Assembly: GCA_025765615.1 (NCBI GenBank)
Contig: JAIVFJ010000298.1
Location: 1 to 64,000 of the forward strand
Reading direction: 5' to 3'
Source of the DNA: Zopfochytrium polystomum
Lineage: Eukaryota; Chytridiomycota; Chytridiomycetes; Chytridiales; Chytridiaceae
DNA length: 64,000 bases
Of this stretch, positions 47,864 through 59,030 are shown one piece after another. Below the pieces are notes generated by a model. The model made no database searches and had not been told where the DNA came from. It worked only from the letters and a program-made list of their open reading frames with translations. Within the stretch, counting starts at the first letter, position 1. Each line of letters begins with the position of its first letter. Both the position numbers and the translations under genes were made by a program.

Positions 47864-48884
47864 ATGGGCAACCTCGATCCACTCCTCCTCGTCCTCCAAC
47901 TCGTCGTCGTCCTCTCCACTGCAGTAGCAGCCGCCGATCCAACAATCATCTACAGCTGCAACACCACCGCCTTCGCCCCTCTCCCGATTCCTCTCCCTCT
48001 CCCCTTCCACCACCAACCCGCCGACGGGCGCGAAGCCTCTCCCTCCTCCTCTTCCGTCCCCAGGCCTTCTCCCTCAACCCTCCTCGCCGACCTCGCCCGC
48101 CTCTCCTCCGCGCCGCCCGGCCTTTCCTCCACCTCCTACACCCACCTCTCGCGCATCGACGGCGCCGCGGGTGCATTCCATACCGACTGCTCCTGCTACC
48201 TCTCCTACCTCCTCGCCGGCGCCACCCGCGACCCGAGTCTTCTCGCCGCGTGGGCCGAGCTACCGAAGGACAGCGCGCGGGGCGTCGTGCCGCCGTCCCC
48301 GCGCGCTGGGAACTACCACCGCTTTCCTGGCTGGGCTGGCCAAGCAGCCGCGTGACGGCGACGACGACGGGGTGCGGAGCAGCAGGTGGGAGGCCGTTGC
48401 GACGGTCGCGGAGCTGCGGGACGGCGATCTGGTCAGCTGGGCGATACCCCGACCCGGCGGCGGCGACGGGAGCGGAGACGGCGGCGGCGGCGAGGACCCC
48501 GGGTGGGACACGGGCCACGTGCTAGTCGTGGGCGGCGGCGGGGGCGTTGACGGCCCGCTGACGCGGCTGAACGAGAGCGCGTACCTGGTCTCCGTGATCG
48601 ACGCCAGCTCGACGCGGCACGAGGCGGACACGCGGTGCACAGCGGTGGAAGAGGACGTCTTTGAAGCGGAGGACCCGGCCGACGCGGAAGACGACTCTGG
48701 GGCCTTACGCCGTCGTCACAGCCGTCGTGGTGGGGCCAGGTTCGAGTGCCGGATGGGCGTCGGGCGCGGGCGGATCGTGCTGGCGGCGGGGGCGGACGGC
48801 GCGCCGCGAGCGTTCCAGTTCCGGCAGGACTCGACGCCGCGCTGGTACCCGATCGCAATGGGGAGGCTGCGGAGCGAGCCGTGA
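47864..48884 (+). CDS. Secreted NlpC/P60-like (papain-fold) putative hydrolase
   Basis: About 340 residues with a signal peptide (LDPLLLVLQLVVVLSTAVAA). The mature part has DCSCYLSYLLAG (about residue 110, candidate nucleophile Cys), NYHRF, a segment LRDGDLVSWAIP, DTGHVLVV (about 210, candidate His), and VIDASSTRHEADTR with a later GVGRGRIVL and PRWYPIAMGRL. The Cys...His...Asp order and GDLVxW motif are those of NlpC/P60-type cysteine hydrolases, which in bacteria cut peptidoglycan peptides. I recall related secreted proteins mainly from bacteria, so transfer is possible but not shown. The frame shifts once near 48325. The ATG is 16 bp from the divergent SWI1 start, so the two share a very compact promoter or overlapping leaders. 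Confidence 0.55.
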
Positions 48885-49379
48885 ACGAGCGTGCGGTTTT
48901 GTTCTTCGTTGTGTGCGTGTGTGTATGTAAATCGGGTGTTTATCCTAGTCGCACACGGATGCCCTCGCAAAATGATGTGAAGTGTTGTTGCAAACATAAG
49001 CCCCCGATGGCATAGTTGGAAATGCGGCTTCCCAGCACACTGAGACTTGATATTGAACACTTTGGAGATCGTTGGAAGGCCAACGCTACCCGAATCACAT
49101 TCAGTCAGTTCTGCAAGACAGAACCAGTCTGACGGGTTCACAAACACACAGCGGCTTGATTTTTACTGTTTTCTTCTTTTTCGCCTCGTGGTTGTTGTTG
49201 GTTCCCGATTGTCCAGCATACGCAAGAGGACAACAGACCCTTCAAAATAAAGACAACATTTTTTTCTTTATTAAGCCTTCCTTGTTCCTCTTCCCACCAT
49301 CCCTGGTTGGTTGTGCCGGTGGGGTTTCCACGCGAGGAGGGAGGAAATGGGCGGTGTCGGTCGTAAGGAAAAGAAGAAG

Positions 49380-49418
<39 letters not shown>

Positions 49419-49681
49419 AAAAAAAAACCACACACCTAGGAAACACACAAAAAAAAGGAGCCCGCTGCAACAGGGGGGAAAAAAGGGTGACCAAAGGGCC
49501 CCCCTCCTCCCGGTCCCAACAGCCGGAGGAAGGGGAGGAAAAAAAACAAAAGCGAGAAAAGGACAAAGATATCCTAAATCCTCACACGATAAATGATTGA
49601 TATGGGGGGTTTAGCCCTTGCGCTCGTGTGCGTGTGCGTGTGTGCGCGTGTGTACGTGTGCAGCACGCAAACACGACGACG

Positions 49682-49715
<34 letters not shown>

Positions 49716-50355
49716 CACTTCTTTCCTTCCAGCAAACAAAATATGGGGAGGTGATTGGGGGCCAGAAACAAGAGAAAAAAAATTGCACAAAAAAAAAAAG
49801 AAGTTAAAAAAAAAAAAAAAAAACTGGACTGGTTTTACGGGCTTCGAAGGAAAGGTTAGCTGCCCGTTTTCGTTCTTCTTGCCTTTTTGGGGGGGATGGT
49901 GTTGAGCTTTTGCAGCGTCGAAGCACCGCGCGCCCCCGAGACAATCAAACAAAAGGAAACGAACAAGGGTTGGGGGTGGCAGGGGGTGGGGGCAAGAGCA
50001 ACCGGAAAGAAGGGAGGAGAGAAAGAGGCGAAAATGATGGGAGACGAGGGGAAGGCGGCGGGTTCGCAGAGACGGGCGAAGGGGCGGTGGGAGAGGGAAA
50101 CAGGGTTCCCACGTTCTGCCGACAGCATGGCCCCACATCCTCCCTCGCCTGCTTCTTCCATCCTCCTTCACCGCCTTCGCCCCGCATCCCTCTCTCACCC
50201 ATTTGCATCAACTGCTATTTCTTCACCCTCTTGAGCTTTCTCTACCCCCCTTCGCAACCCCGGCACGAGGGGCGGTGACCGGTTAAAGGGGGGGAAGACG
50301 ACGCGCATTCTCCCGCAACTAAGTTTTTTGCACACACACACATGGAGTATTTCCC
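48885..50355. other. Intergenic interval rich in homopolymers
   Basis: No gene is supported. It holds an A run of about 36 (49382-49417), a GT stretch (49622-49660), a CA run (49685-49712) and A-rich tracts (49790-49823). The region 49960-50340 is G/A-rich and lies downstream of SMG9's stop codon. Open frames here are repeat translations. Confidence 0.5.
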
Positions 50356-53300
50356 CTACGACCGCGACCCGCGATGCACCGACTCCCAGATGCTCAAGGC
50401 AGACCGGAACCACTCGCGCTCGGACGGGCCGAACCACCGCGCGCGGCCGGCGGCGGCGGCGGGGTTGACGGCGCGGCGGGCAAAGGCGGCCGAATAGGCA
50501 TGCGCGGCGGCTGCGGCTGCGGCGGCGGCGGCGGAGGCGGCAGCGAAGGCGGCGGTGTCGGGCGGGTGCGGGCTGTCGTGGAGGCAGGCGGCGGCGGCCT
50601 TGAGCTGCTCGTCGACCCAGGCGGCGGATTCGATGCCTAGGGTCGACGGGTCGAGGAAGGTCAGGACGGAGTTGGTTTGGCCTGGCGCGGTGGCGGCGGC
50701 GGTGGCAGCGACGACGGACGACGCGGCGGAGACGGCAGCCGCGGCGGCCGCGTTCGACGAGGACGACGAGGTGGACGAGGGCGGGGCGGATTTGGCTGCG
50801 GGGGATGTCAGCGAGGCGGCGGCGGCGGCAGCGGGGAGCCGGAGAAGATCGCGGCGGAGGAGGTTGGTCATGACCGAGTAGCGGGCCGGCGCGCCGCGGG
50901 TGGCGTCCAGGTGCTGGCGCAGGGCGAGTGGGGACGAGAGCCACGGGAACCTGCTTTGGCGCGAAGCGAGCCAGCGGCCGGTGGCACCGGCGGGCTCGCG
51001 AGGGGGCACGGGAGAGGTGGGGCTCGTCGGCGACGGCGAGGCGGTGACGTCCAGCAGCGGGGCGCCTTGGTCAAAGATGAAGCCGGGGGGCGGAGAGGTA
51101 GGAGACGTGGCGCCGGACGGCGCGACAAGGGGCGGGACGAGGCCCGAGGGGGTGCGGCCGCGCGGCTCCTTGCCGTTCCCGCCGGGAAAGCGCCCTCGCA
51201 TGAGAGTCTGCGCCGCGGTCTGCGCGTTGCCCGTCGGCTTCTGCGGAGGCGCCGGCTTTGCTTCTTGCGAGAATGGCAAGAACCAAAGGTTTGGTTCGTC
51301 CGGAGAGTACGGAAGCGGGGAAGACGACGATGACGGTGCCCCGCCATCTCCCGCAGTCGCCGTCTTGTTCGCGGTGGCGTCGGCCCCCATCGTGGGAGGA
51401 ACGGCCGACGCAAGCCTCTCGTACCGCGGGAACGACGCGCCCATGCGCGTCAGCCCCGAAATCTTCAATCTCGACCCGCGGAAAGTGCGGGCCAGCGCGT
51501 CGCGAACGCGAGCGTGCATCTCCGGAGCAAACTCGTCAGGGCCGCTGCGGTTCACGACAAACAGCACCGTGGGGAAGTATATGTCCTCGTCTGCGGCGTC
51601 CGGCACAAACGTGGCGGCGCCGGCGGGGCCATTGCCACCCTCGCTGCCGGCGGGCTGAGGCAGGGGCGTCCCAGCGCGCTCGTGGACTGCCGTGCCGGCG
51701 TCCGAATCGCCGCCATCCGAGTCCGACCCCTTTCTCCCGTCCGCCGACTCGCCGCCCGCGCCGCTCGCGCCGACGGTCCCCCCGCTCGCAGTTTTCCCGC
51801 GGTCGCGTCGGCGCGTGCGCCGCCTCGCGCCAGGAATGGTGGCCACCTCGCCCGTGCCGCCGTCGGCGCGGTACTTTATGATTTCGATGCGCTTCAAAAA
51901 CGTCCACAGCTCGTCGTCCTTGCCCGCGGAACCGAGGCTGGCGGGGCTGGAAGTCCCGTCCGCGTCCGAGACGACAATGACGATGTGGCACACCGAGAAG
52001 AGGAACATTGTAATCTGCTCTGACGGCGTGACAATCTGGTTCGCAGTAGTCGCGGCGTTGGCCGGTCGTCGCGTGGGAACGATGGCCTGGCTGTCCAGGA
52101 GGATGAGCCCGTCCCGGGTGACGTGGAGATCGATGCCCAGTGTCGTCAGTGCGGGAGGGGCCTGCTGGCCGGACGAGAGAGCCGAGGGTGGGGGCGGTGC
52201 GCTTCCGACCTTGAAAGTGTCTGGCGAGTCCGCAAGCATGTTGAGCACTGTGCTTTTCCCGACGCCTCTGCGGCCCAAAACACCAACGATGAAGCAGCCT
52301 GGCTGGTCGCTGAGGAGCCGCCACACCTGGTCCCTGTGGATGTGGAGATTCTCGTCAATGAGCTTAATCGTGGCCTTGTGGTGGCCTCCTGTCGCTGCAG
52401 CGAGCCCGCCGGAGGCGGATGGCAGCGCCGAAAAGGCCGCTGCCGCGAGCGCGGGTGAGGCCAAAAGCGGCGACGCCGAACATGGAAGCCGAGGCCCCGA
52501 CGGCCCGGCGGAGACGGAACCCCTGGCGGTCATCCTCGCCATAATGTTTGGCACCGCGGACGCGGTGGAGGGCGACGCGGGGTTCGCGCCCGCCCCGCCA
52601 CGCGCGGCGAGCGAGCTCGCCAGCAGCGACGGCGAGTTTGTGGACGCCGGCGTGGGCTCCCAGATGGTTCTGGAGGTGGAAGTCTGGCTGTTGATGGACG
52701 CGGTCGAGTCGCGGCGTTCCAGGATAATCGGTCTCGCGACGATCGGTGCCGGCGCCCCAGCTTTGCGGGCTGCAGCGCGCTGCTGCCTTCGAGCGGATCG
52801 CGAGCTTCGGCCCGGCCCGGCAGGACCGCCGCCGCCGCCGCCGTTTGCAAGCTTTCCGGACGCACCGCGCGGGGCGCCGGCAGCGCTCTCGTCGTCCGAG
52901 GACGAGTCGTCGGGGTTGTTGTCGTCCTGCATTTCGGGGGACTGCTGCTGGTAGTGCTGGTGGTTCTGCTGCTGGTGCAGCGACGGCGGGACAGGGCCGC
53001 TGGGCTCGCCGCTGACGGAGGGCGCACGGTCGCGACGCTGTTTGATTTCGATGACGGGGGTTGCTGCGGATGCCGAGGTGGACGAAGAGGAGGCGGAGGA
53101 GGGAAGGATGACGGCGGGAATGGACCGGTCGTAGTCTGGGTCGGTAGCGGCCTGAGCTCTGCGCCGGCTGACGCCACCGCCGACACCGGCTCCGCGACCG
53201 CCACCCCCACGGATGGAGGTGAATGCTGCAGAGGAGAGGGACGAGGACGAGGCAGACGGATCGAAGAGGGTTCGGTGAGGGGTCACAGGGCGGGCCAGAG

Positions 53301-53562
53301 CGCCTGCAGACTGCGAAGGAGACGACAAAGCAGTCGAGCCTGTCGTAGGTTTCGCGGGGGGTGGGGGGTCAGCATCGACAGGGGGTCGGGAGGCAAACGG
53401 AACTACTCGAGACAGACCCGACATGCCATCGGCGGCGGCGGCAGGCTTTGAGAGAGGTCGCTGCGGCCTCTGGTGGTGCTGGGTGGAAGAGCGATCTGCG
53501 ATCGCCGTGGCCGCTGTCGCCTTCCGCATCGTCGTCGTCGTCGTCGTCGTCGCCGTGACCAC
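50356..53562 (-). CDS. SMG9: SMG9-like nonsense-mediated-decay GTPase-fold protein
   Basis: SMG9 pairs with SMG8 to regulate the SMG1 kinase, which phosphorylates UPF1 in nonsense-mediated mRNA decay. Intact intron-less frame of 1,068 residues, about twice the human protein (520) because of disordered Ser/Ala/Pro-rich segments. The core has ATIKLIDENLHIHRDQVWRL, a P-loop VGVLGRRGVGKSTVLNML (about residues 423-440), ALTTLGIDLHVTRDGLILLD, EQITMFLFSVCHIVIVVSDA, YFPTVLFVVNRSG and a C-terminal RDLLRL/ERWFRSALSIWESV-like end, in SMG9 order. Large Ala/Ser inserts separate the elements. Upstream Met codons at residues 12 and 47 are alternative starts; the first one lies in a Thr run and is the least certain part. 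Confidence 0.82.
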   Translation of the reverse strand: MVTATTTTTTTMRKATAATAIADRSSTQHHQRPQRPLSKPAAAADGMSGLSRVVPFASRPPVDADPPPPAKPTTGSTALSSPSQSAGALARPVTPHRTLFDPSASSSSLSSAAFTSIRGGGGRGAGVGGGVSRRRAQAATDPDYDRSIPAVILPSSASSSSTSASAATPVIEIKQRRDRAPSVSGEPSGPVPPSLHQQQNHQHYQQQSPEMQDDNNPDDSSSDDESAAGAPRGASGKLANGGGGGGPAGPGRSSRSARRQQRAAARKAGAPAPIVARPIILERRDSTASINSQTSTSRTIWEPTPASTNSPSLLASSLAARGGAGANPASPSTASAVPNIMARMTARGSVSAGPSGPRLPCSASPLLASPALAAAAFSALPSASGGLAAATGGHHKATIKLIDENLHIHRDQVWRLLSDQPGCFIVGVLGRRGVGKSTVLNMLADSPDTFKVGSAPPPPSALSSGQQAPPALTTLGIDLHVTRDGLILLDSQAIVPTRRPANAATTANQIVTPSEQITMFLFSVCHIVIVVSDADGTSSPASLGSAGKDDELWTFLKRIEIIKYRADGGTGEVATIPGARRRTRRRDRGKTASGGTVGASGAGGESADGRKGSDSDGGDSDAGTAVHERAGTPLPQPAGSEGGNGPAGAATFVPDAADEDIYFPTVLFVVNRSGPDEFAPEMHARVRDALARTFRGSRLKISGLTRMGASFPRYERLASAVPPTMGADATANKTATAGDGGAPSSSSSPLPYSPDEPNLWFLPFSQEAKPAPPQKPTGNAQTAAQTLMRGRFPGGNGKEPRGRTPSGLVPPLVAPSGATSPTSPPPGFIFDQGAPLLDVTASPSPTSPTSPVPPREPAGATGRWLASRQSRFPWLSSPLALRQHLDATRGAPARYSVMTNLLRRDLLRLPAAAAAASLTSPAAKSAPPSSTSSSSSNAAAAAAVSAASSVVAATAAATAPGQTNSVLTFLDPSTLGIESAAWVDEQLKAAAACLHDSPHPPDTAAFAAASAAAAAAAAAAHAYSAAFARRAVNPAAAAGRARWFGPSEREWFRSALSIWESVHRGSRS

Positions 53563-53964
53563 TGTGCGAACGTGAGAGCTGGGATCGATCAGGGACGGAG
53601 TTGCAGGCGCGATGTTCGTTCGTTTGTCTTACAACCAAAGGTTCAGGGTTGAACCAATCAACCAACAACAACAAACCTGACAAACCCCCCACAGCTTGCT
53701 CTCTCTCGTCGAGCACGTGCTTTACAATCCACGTTTTTTTTCTTTTTCTTCTTTTTCTTCTTCGTCACAATCCAACTCAGCCAGCGAGAAAGAGAAAGAG
53801 GAAAGGAACAACTTGCAGCAAAAGAACTGAGAAAAAAAAAAAAAAAAAACAAAAAAAACGCCGCAACAAATCTACACAATGAAACAAACATCTTGTTCCA
53901 AGCAAGCTCATTTTTGTGAAAAATCACAAACCAAGGCCAACCCTCCTCAGCATTTACATTCCTT
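53563..53964. other. Intergenic interval between aquaporin 1 and SMG9
   Basis: 5' flank of SMG9 and 3' flank of the first aquaporin gene. T/CTT-rich tract at 53735-53765 and A-rich tract at 53830-53855. No gene seen. Confidence 0.4.
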
Positions 53965-54918
53965 TCAAACCATTTCCGCCTCGTCGGCGTCTTGCCCCGG
54001 GTTGAGGCTCTCGTAGTCCACCGCCTTGTAAAAGCGGTGGATCAGCCCGGCAACGACCGCGCCCGTGAACGGGCCGGCCCAAAAGATCCAGTGGTCGTTC
54101 CAAGTGCCCGACACGACCGACGCGCCCAGGCTGCGCGCGGGGTTGATCGACGTGTTTGTGTACGGGATGGAAATCAGGTGGGCGATAAAGACTGTGAAGA
54201 AAGTCACCAAAAAAAAAAAAAAAAAAAGTGTTTAGTGTGAGAAAGACGAAGAGCGCGAGTGGGGGGGGGGGGTTCGATTGAATCGCGCAGGTTTCTCACC
54301 GTAAAGCCCGATCATGAGCGGCGCCATAAACGTCGCGCGGTGCTTGTCGACGGCCATAAACAGCACAACAAGCACCAACCCCATCGTCAGCACCGCCTCC
54401 AGCACAAACGCCTGCGCCGGGCTGCACGCGGCGGACCCATCCGCCGCCGCCTGCACCGCGTTGGCGCCAAAGAACGCCTTGCCATGCGACCCGGGAATAA
54501 CAGCGGCGACTGCGGCGCACGCCGCCACGGCTCCCGCGCACTGCGCGAAGGTATACGCTACCGCCTTGACGGGGTCCATAGCGCCCGCGACCAGCAGGCC
54601 GAGGTTGACAGCGGGGTTGAGGGCGCCGCCGGAGATGCGGAAGGTGAGCCAGACGGCGGTGGTCAGGGCGAGGCCAAAGACCAAGGATATCTGGAGGAGG
54701 GCGGTCGGGGCGGGGCCTTGGAAGACGGCGGATTGGACGCCGGCGAGGGAGAGGAAGATGAAGACGAACATGCCGTAGAACTCGGCGAGGGACTGCAGCG
54801 CCAAGGTCACGGCCAGCGGCCGCTGTTGGCGCTGCGGCTGGTGGTGCTGCTGCTTCGTGGGGGTGGTGGAGCGCGGCATGGATCCAGAGGTCTTGACGTC
54901 TCCGACTGGGGCGGGCAT
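53965..54918 (-). CDS. Aquaporin-type channel, tandem copy 1 (intact)
   Basis: Major intrinsic protein, water or small-solute channel. Two exons, 54918-54300 and 54191-53965, 281 residues, usual size. Six hydrophobic segments; the two NPA boxes are intact: [12 protein letters not shown] in the first half and [15 protein letters not shown] in the second. The start at 54918 ([11 protein letters not shown]) gives a ~45-residue cytoplasmic tail rich in Gln/His. The Arg after the second NPA (NPAR) is the selectivity-filter Arg. It lacks the Asp-containing NPARD of glycerol facilitators, so a water-type channel is likelier. First of three collinear copies, all on the minus strand with the intron at the same codon (GLYG|V). 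Confidence 0.88.
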
Positions 54919-55090
54919 CTTTTGGTTCTCAGTGCGTTGAATGTACCTCTGAAGTCGGGACCTTCTGTGGGAACGAATTGGTATGGGTGGTAAGTTCTTC
55001 TTTTCCGAACCGAAGCAGACTGAGGAGAAAACAGAAATGCTAGCAACTGCAAAGTCGAGTGACAGTGTCTGTCCGCACACCACAGCTCTT

Positions 55091-55130
<40 letters not shown>

Positions 55131-55906
55131 GCTCTCTCTCTGTCACTTGACGAGAGGGAGAGAGAGACGATGTGAAACACGGTTCTTCAAGAGAAGCAAG
55201 GGACCAATGAGAGCCCTTCGCGTCGCCCTCCTTCCAAAAAAAATTAATTTTCCTTGCGTCCCATGGATTCTTTGCCCTTTTTGGTGGAAATATGACAACG
55301 CTGAATCCATTGGGGAGTTTCTTTTCTTTGTCTTTCCACATTGCACCGCCGTCAGTCAGTCGCTTTCCCAGTCTTGCGGTCAGTGACTCAGCGCGATGGG
55401 TGGGTACGGTTTCGGACTAAGCGGGTTTCGGACCACCACGTCAGCACAAATTCCCGTCACGTGTTGACTGTCTTCGGTTCTTTGGGGTATGGATTGAAAC
55501 GGTGTGACTGTTTGGGGGAGAATGGGCACAAAGAGCAGGAAGGGAAAGGGAGATGGAGAGAAGGGCAAGAGGTGAATACAGAGGAGAGAGAGAGAGGCCA
55601 CGAAATCACATCTTAAGTAACAGGGGCAGAAATATTGAGGCCCTGTGGCGTGAAAGGAAGGGAAGCACACAACGGGGGAAAATGAGGCGGGTGATAAGGA
55701 GGGGTATGGAAGCACGAAAGAGGTATTTCAGCGATGAGCCCAGGTGGGGAGAATACGTCAAATATAAGAGGCACCTGGGGATAGGGGGGGATTGAACAAA
55801 ACAGGGGGAAAGTATTCAAAGGCAGAACTACTTCCTGAGTGGGAGGGAGGGGGTGTATGGGTAGTTGGTGGGTGGGGCGGTCGACAACGAGCGCACCGGG
55901 CATTAA
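54919..55906. other. Intergenic interval between aquaporins 1 and 2
   Basis: Promoter side of aquaporin 1 with a CT run at about 55090-55140. The rest is GA-rich and shows no domain-bearing frame. Confidence 0.45.
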
Positions 55907-56963
55907 TTAATGACTCAAAACACGTCCTTCGCAAAAAGAAAACGAGAGAACACTCCCGCCCCCGCTGTTAAGCCAAGGAGGCCCGTCCGAGTCCGCGTCC
56001 TGACCCGGGTTGAGCTTCTCGTAGTCGACGGCCTTGAAGAAGCGGTGGACGAGGCCTGCGACGGCGCCGCCGGCGAGCGGCGCGGCCCAAAAGATCCAGT
56101 GGGTCGCTCCAAACGCCCGCGACTACCGACGCACCGAGGCTGCGCGCGGGGTTGATGGACGTGTTTGTGTACGGGATCGCGATCAGGTGGGCGATGAAGA
56201 CTACGGGGTTGTGGGCACGTGGAAGGTGGGGTGAGTGACAGGGTGCTGGGAGACATTATGCAAGCAAAGAGACGCCCTTCTCCCCACACTCTGCTTTGCA
56301 AGAGCAACCACGCGACAGGCTCGTCCAGCACACACAACAGGCGCGCGCACGCACACGCACGCACGCACGCACACACACCACACACACACACCACACCACA
56401 CACACACACACAACCTCAATCCCTCACCATAAAGCCCGATCAGAAGCGGCGCCAAAAACGTCACGCGCTGCTTGTCGACGGCCAAAAACAGCACGACCAG
56501 CACCAACCCCGCCGTCAGCACCCGCCTCGATCGCAAACGCCTGCGCCACGGTGCACACGGGCGCGCCCGTCGCCGGGTCGATCTGCACCGCATTCGCGCC
56601 AAAGAAAGCCTTCCCATGGGACCCCCGGGAACGCCGCCGCTACCGCCGCGCACGCGGCAACCGCCCCCGCGGACTGCGCGACGGGTGTACGCGGCCGCTT
56701 TCACGGGGTCCATTTTTCCCGCGACCAGGAGGCCGAGGTTGACGGCGGGGTTGAGGGCGCCGCCGGAGATGCGGAAAGTGAGGAAGACGGCGGTGGCGAG
56801 GGCGAGGCCAAAGACGAGGGCGATCTGGAGGACAAAGGGTCGGGGCGGGGCCTTGGAAGATGGCGGACTGGACGCCGGCGAGGGAGAGGAAGAGGAAGAG
56901 GAAGGTGCCGTAGAACTCGGCGAGGGATTGCAGGAGGAGGGAGGTTGCGACCGTGCGGGTCAT
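55907..56963 (-). CDS. Aquaporin-type channel, tandem copy 2 (five frameshifts)
   Basis: Same two-exon structure as copy 1: exon 1 56963-56428, exon 2 56200-55907. Landmarks: [20 protein letters not shown], a first box readable as [11 protein letters not shown], and [19 protein letters not shown]. The frame breaks at about 56835 (CTTTG), 56693 (ACCCG), 56628 (GGGGG), 56520 (GCGGGT) and 56110 (GACCCAC). Each break is cured by ignoring one base, and between breaks the protein is well conserved, including both NPA boxes. That pattern fits insertion-type sequencing errors better than a pseudogene, but a recent pseudogene cannot be excluded. The C-terminus runs about 20 residues beyond that of copies 1 and 3. 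Intron 56201-56427 has CA-type repeats (56341-56413). Confidence 0.65.
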
Positions 56964-57180
56964 TGTGTGTTACAGTGAGGCTGTGAGGCTGTGAGGCTGT
57001 TGTGTTGTCGACTCTACTTTCTCCGAGCTGCGACTGTGAATGAGGGAGTGTGCGTGTTTCGAAGGGACGAAAGAAAGGTGGGGAGGGGGAAAGAGTGTTG
57101 TTTATATGGGTATGCGCAACAGAGCTGTCGAAAGCCATGTGACGAATGAGGAAAGAGCAAGCGAGAGTGAGATAGTGCTT

Positions 57181-57226
<46 letters not shown>

Positions 57227-57412
57227 TGTGTGTGTGTGTGTGTTGTGTGTGTGTGCGAGTGTGAGTGTGTAAATGGCAAAGCGCGCATGCCGCGCGACTC
57301 GGATGCATTTTTGCCTCCCGCTGGTTGTTTTTTGTTTTGGTGATGACTCTTTGCGTTGTTCTTTGCTGGCTTGGCCTCCCTCTCTCTCGCTCTGTCTGTC
57401 TGTCTGTCTTCC

Positions 57413-57457
<45 letters not shown>

Positions 57458-57883
57458 CGTTCACTCACTCGCTCGCTCACTCGCTCATTCACCAGCTGCG
57501 CGCAGTCGCGGTGCGTTGTTGGTTGGGAGAGGTGCCGAGAGACTGGCAGACAGACAGACAGGCAAGTGCATTGCCGTTTCTTGTTTCGAACAGCGTCCAG
57601 TTTTAATTATATCATTATTTCCACTCGGATATGATAAAAGTATACTTCCCCAGACTAACGAGAGAGAGAAAGCAACTCCAAAACTGAAAGAGCTCGAATG
57701 CGAGTAGGTAAATAGAAGGAAACGGCACTGCGAAAAAAATGTCTGGGTGGACGGATATCGGTTGCGTCTAGGAAGAAAGTATGAAATTAAGAAAGAACAA
57801 GGTCTAGTAGGAAACACTCCCCCAAAAACAAAGAGAAAAATACGAATCACAAATCCATGCGTCAGTCAAACCAATCCCCTGTT
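56964..57883. other. Intergenic interval between aquaporins 2 and 3
   Basis: GA run (about 57184-57222), GT run (57225-57262) and a TGTC tetranucleotide run (about 57385-57457). No gene seen. The frames across it are repeat translations. Confidence 0.5.
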
Positions 57884-58774
57884 TCAGACAGTGAGAAACT
57901 CCGAGTCGGCGTCCTGACCCGGGTTGAGCGAGTCGTAGTCGAGGGCCTTGAAGAACCTGTGTATCAACCCGGCAACCGCAGCGCCCGTCATGGGCGCGAC
58001 CCAAAAGATCCAGTGGTCGTTCCAGGTGCCCGACACGACCGACGCGCCAAAGCTGCGCGCGGGGTTGATCGACGTGTTTGTGTACGGGATGGAAATCAGG
58101 TGGGCGATAAAGACTGCGCAATAAGACACACAACCGAATTAGCCGAGAACTTCCACACGAGAAAAAGACGCCGTGACTCACCGTACAGTCCGATCACGAG
58201 CGGCGCGATAAACGTCGCGCGGTGCTTGTCGACAGCGATAAACAGCACGACGAGGACCAGCCCCCATCGTCAGAAGCGCCTCCATCGCAAACGCCTGTCC
58301 CGCCGAGCACACCGCGGACCCGTCCGCGGCCGCCTGGACCGCATTCGCACCGAAAAAACGCCTTCCCATGGGACCCGGGGAACACGGCGGCGACCACAGC
58401 GCACGCGGCCACGCTGCCGGCGCACTGCGCGATGGAGTACGCGAGGGCCTTGACGGGGTCCATTTTGCCCGCGACCAGCAGGCCGAGGTTGACCGCCGGT
58501 TGAGGGCGCCGCCCGAGATGCGGTAGGTGAGCCAGACGGCGGTGGTCAGGGCGAGGCCAAAGACGAGGGATATCTGGAGGAGGGCGGTGGTGGTGGCGGT
58601 GCCCTGGAAAACGGCGGATTGGACGCCGGCGAGGGAGAGGAAGATGAAGAGGAACATGCCGTAGAACTCGGCGAGGGATTGCGTGACGAGCGGGGTCATT
58701 GCGGTGCGGAGGAGGTGGTGGAGGCGGCCCGAGGAGCCGGCGGCGGTCGGGGTGTCGGAGAGCGTACGTTTCAT
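57884..58774 (-). CDS. Aquaporin-type channel, tandem copy 3 (three frameshifts)
   Basis: Exon 1 58774-58182, exon 2 58113-57884. Starts [13 protein letters not shown] and then follows copy 1 closely ([20 protein letters not shown]). Exon 2 is intact with [19 protein letters not shown]. Exon 1 breaks at about 58498 (one base missing in the first NPA box, GGALN|PA), about 58355 (T run in HGKAFF) and about 58263 (G run in TMGLVL). Conserved sequence on both sides of each break again suggests sequencing error. Exon 2 of copies 1 and 3 is nearly identical in protein, and copy 2 differs more, so copies 1 and 3 are the closest pair by eye. Confidence 0.7.
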
Positions 58775-58982
58775 TGTGGTGTGTGAGTGTGTGGTTATAA
58801 GGGTCGTAAGGAGATGCGTGCGTGAGTCAAGTATCCGTCAAGTTGGGGAAGGCGGGGGCGTTCTTTTGGCTATCGGGAATGGGTGGGTTAAATACGTATT
58901 TTGGGCGTTGGGGAAGACGGGTGCAGAGGCGCACACGAGGAGATTGCACTTGATCACTCGCTCGCTGGCTCGCTCCGTCTGC

Positions 58983-59030
<48 letters not shown>

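Noticed and set aside
51692..52954. 420-codon plus-strand frame opposite SMG9
   Set aside because: Shadow of the SMG9 coding sequence; GC-rich codon bias keeps the antisense frame open.
56472..56978. Plus-strand open frame across aquaporin 2
   Set aside because: Antisense of the frameshifted aquaporin exon; no independent support.
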